DNA of 64,000 bases from Herbinix sp. GTDB lineage: Bacteria; Bacillota; Clostridia; Lachnospirales; Lachnospiraceae. Below are positions 62,645 through 64,000 of this stretch, in pieces; position 1 is the stretch's first letter, and each line of letters starts with the position of its first letter. Under the pieces are notes generated by a model. The model saw only the letters and a list, made by a program, of their open reading frames with translations. It made no database searches and had not been told where the DNA came from. The position numbers and the translations under genes are program-made. The stretch is taken from the NCBI GenBank assembly GCA_029239235.1, contig JAQZBD010000001.1:1-64000 (forward strand). The letters run 5' to 3'.

Positions 62645-63244
62645 TTATCCAAATACTTTCACTCTTGCCTCAAGCGGTGAGAATTCTTTCTCTCCTGCCG
62701 GAGCTAAGACCTTTCCAAAAGGCATCTGAGCCCAAAGCTTCCACTTATCAGGGATACCCCATTCAGCTTTCACCTGATCATCAATCAATGGATTGTAATG
62801 CTGTAAGGAGGCACCTAGCCCTGCTTCTTCCAGCGCAGTCCAGATCGTAAATTGTAACATACCCGAGGACTGGAGGGACCATACGGGGAAGTTATCCTTA
62901 TATAGTGCAAAATTCTCTTGTAAGCCTTCTACCACTGCCTGATCCTCAAAGAATAAGAGGGTTCCATAGCCATTCTTAAAAGCATTCAGTTTTTCTTCCG
63001 TAGCTGCAAAGCTCTCCACAGGTACTAACTTTCTTAAGCTTTCCTTTGTTATATCCCACAGCCTATCATGCTGTTCCTTTAATAAAATTGCTACTCTTGC
63101 ACTCTGTGAGTTAAAGGAGGCTGGAACATACTTAACTGCATGCTCAACGATATTTTGTATTTCTTGATCACTAATTGGTGATTCTTTTCCGATTGCGTAT
63201 ATTGATCTCCTGTTTTCAACTGCTTGATTAAAATTACTGTTCAT
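62645..63244 (-). CDS. Nitroreductase-family oxidoreductase
   Basis: The 199-residue protein fits the small fungal-HBN1/YfhC-like branch of nitroreductases: NRRSIYAIGKESPISDQEI at the N-terminus, VPASFNSQSARVAILL (FMN-contact region) and TALEEAGLGASLQHYNPLID. It is an FMN flavoprotein, likely reducing quinones or nitro compounds. Its divergence from an OhrR-like regulator suggests oxidative or electrophile stress control. Confidence 0.88.
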   Translation of the reverse strand: MNSNFNQAVENRRSIYAIGKESPISDQEIQNIVEHAVKYVPASFNSQSARVAILLKEQHDRLWDITKESLRKLVPVESFAATEEKLNAFKNGYGTLLFFEDQAVVEGLQENFALYKDNFPVWSLQSSGMLQFTIWTALEEAGLGASLQHYNPLIDDQVKAEWGIPDKWKLWAQMPFGKVLAPAGEKEFSPLEARVKVFG

Positions 63245-63500
63245 AATGATACCATCCTTTCAACGATACTAATATAATGTTATTAACAACTAGAGTTATT
63301 ATTTATTTTTAAATGGGGTATTATGTAATATAGCTCCCATTCTTTTTTGTATTGCTTGCAATTTAATTTAACACTATTATTTTATATTGTCAATATGTTT
63401 CATTGACTTTTTCAAAATAATTGTATAAAATCTAATTGTAATCAAACAAGATGAGTTTATCCTATCTTTTATCTGACAAAAAACAAAGTGAGGTAATCCT
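63245..63500. promoter_or_regulatory. Divergent promoter region, nitroreductase / MarR regulator
   Basis: TTGACT (63403-63408) and TAAAAT (63426-63431), 17 bp apart, face the regulator. Two ATTGTA motifs lie across this -10, a possible OhrR-type operator half-site pair. Confidence 0.5.
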
Positions 63501-64000
63501 ATGAGTAAAATAGAGAAATCAACAACGAACAAAGCCACCAAGAAAGATCAGCCGGCTGATTCTCTTGGTAGTAATAAAAAGGAATCAGTACCTGCTGCCA
63601 GCTCTAGCTATGATTTATTAAAGCTTGATAACCAGCTATGCTTCTCCCTGTATGTCTGTTCCAAGGAGATTATAAAAAAATACAAACCCCTCTTAGATCC
63701 CCATGGTCTTACGTACACCGGCTACATCATTCTCCTTGCACTCTGGGAGGAGGATAACGTGAATGTGAAGGAGCTTGGCAAGCGTCTTTATCTGGACTCC
63801 GGTACGCTTACCCCCATGTTAAAAAAGCTGGAATCCCAGGATTATATTAAGAGAACCCGCAGCTTAAATGATGAACGAAATGTATATATTGAATTAACTG
63901 AAAAGGGTAAGGAACTTCAAAAGGAAGCTATTCATATTCCGGAAAACCTGATCTGTAACCTGGACATTGAGGCTAAATATGCCAGCGGCTTATTACAAGG
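63501..64000 (+). CDS. MarR/OhrR-family regulator, C-terminus outside window
   Basis: The gene starts with ATG at 63501 behind GAGG and runs off the right edge (about 166 codons visible). After a ~40-residue Lys/Ser-rich leader, the OhrR-like domain begins: LDNQLCFSLYVCSKEIIKKY carries the Cys that senses peroxides in OhrR. The winged helix (VKELGKRLYLDSGTLTPMLKK, RTRSLNDERNVYIELT) is intact. It probably represses the divergent nitroreductase and itself until oxidised. The leader is longer than in typical OhrR. Confidence 0.88.
   Translation, partial: MSKIEKSTTNKATKKDQPADSLGSNKKESVPAASSSYDLLKLDNQLCFSLYVCSKEIIKKYKPLLDPHGLTYTGYIILLALWEEDNVNVKELGKRLYLDSGTLTPMLKKLESQDYIKRTRSLNDERNVYIELTEKGKELQKEAIHIPENLICNLDIEAKYASGLLQ

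Overview
The window looks like chromosome of an anaerobic, plant-polysaccharide-using Lachnospiraceae member, close to the Lachnoclostridium / Clostridium phytofermentans type. The evidence is AT-rich DNA, strong AGGAGG ribosome sites, a SCIFF ranthipeptide pair, a housekeeping block in the order hisS-hemZ-MBL-rel-apt-recJ, and a vitamin-B12-independent fucose/rhamnose microcompartment operon. The organism is inferred from protein resemblance only.

Layout. 1-5.9 kb: cell-surface and miscellaneous genes (deacetylase, M50 peptidase, C39-like protein, hydrolase, toroid protein, a gene remnant, DUF1801). 5.9-9.2 kb: GH13 alpha-glucosidase with a GPH sugar symporter. 9.7-17.0 kb: rhamnose periphery (GH78 rhamnosidase, divergent AraC regulator, UPF0303 protein, rhamnose mutarotase, UlaG-like lactonase, YitT). 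17.2-32.7 kb: one long minus-strand bacterial microcompartment (BMC) operon. Read in the direction of transcription it is fuculose-P aldolase, acylating aldehyde dehydrogenase, alcohol dehydrogenase, three BMC-H shell genes, an N-terminally extended BMC-H gene, PduL, EutN vertex protein, PduS-like Fe-S flavoprotein, PduT-like shell protein, DeoR regulator, glycyl-radical diol dehydratase, its activase, rhamnulose-P aldolase, EutS/PduU-like shell protein and EutP/PduV GTPase. 33-38 kb: upp, galM and a B12-riboswitch-controlled uptake pair. 38-51.9 kb: csp, aspS, hisS, hemZ, rel, apt, recJ and the SCIFF peptide with its radical SAM maturase. 52-64 kb: DegV, a NitT/TauT-type ABC transporter, a serine-dehydratase-like enzyme, pepF, ogt, a nitroreductase and a partial OhrR-like regulator.

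How it fits together. Rhamnosides are cut by GH78, and rhamnose is anomerised by RhaM. The isomerase and kinase are not in this window. RhaD and FucA cleave the ketose 1-phosphates and yield lactaldehyde. Lactaldehyde would be reduced to 1,2-propanediol, and the glycyl-radical enzyme then dehydrates propanediol to propionaldehyde inside the shell. Aldehyde dehydrogenase, PduL and alcohol dehydrogenase would turn that into propionyl-phosphate and propanol while recycling CoA and NAD. This is family knowledge applied to the gene content.

The most unusual structures I see are: (i) a family of three 120-140 bp palindromic elements with exactly 26-bp terminal stems whose sequences differ but stay complementary, each lying 38-61 bp past the stop codon of a minus-strand gene; (ii) a shell-protein gene with a 92-residue charged N-terminal extension and a strong in-frame internal Shine-Dalgarno and start; (iii) an array of three Shine-Dalgarno-bearing hairpins in front of a shell gene; (iv) a small ORF split by an in-frame TGA in front of the ABC operon; and (v) a helical module apparently shared by the GH13 and GH78 enzymes. 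All boundaries and functions come from reading the sequence. No database search was run.
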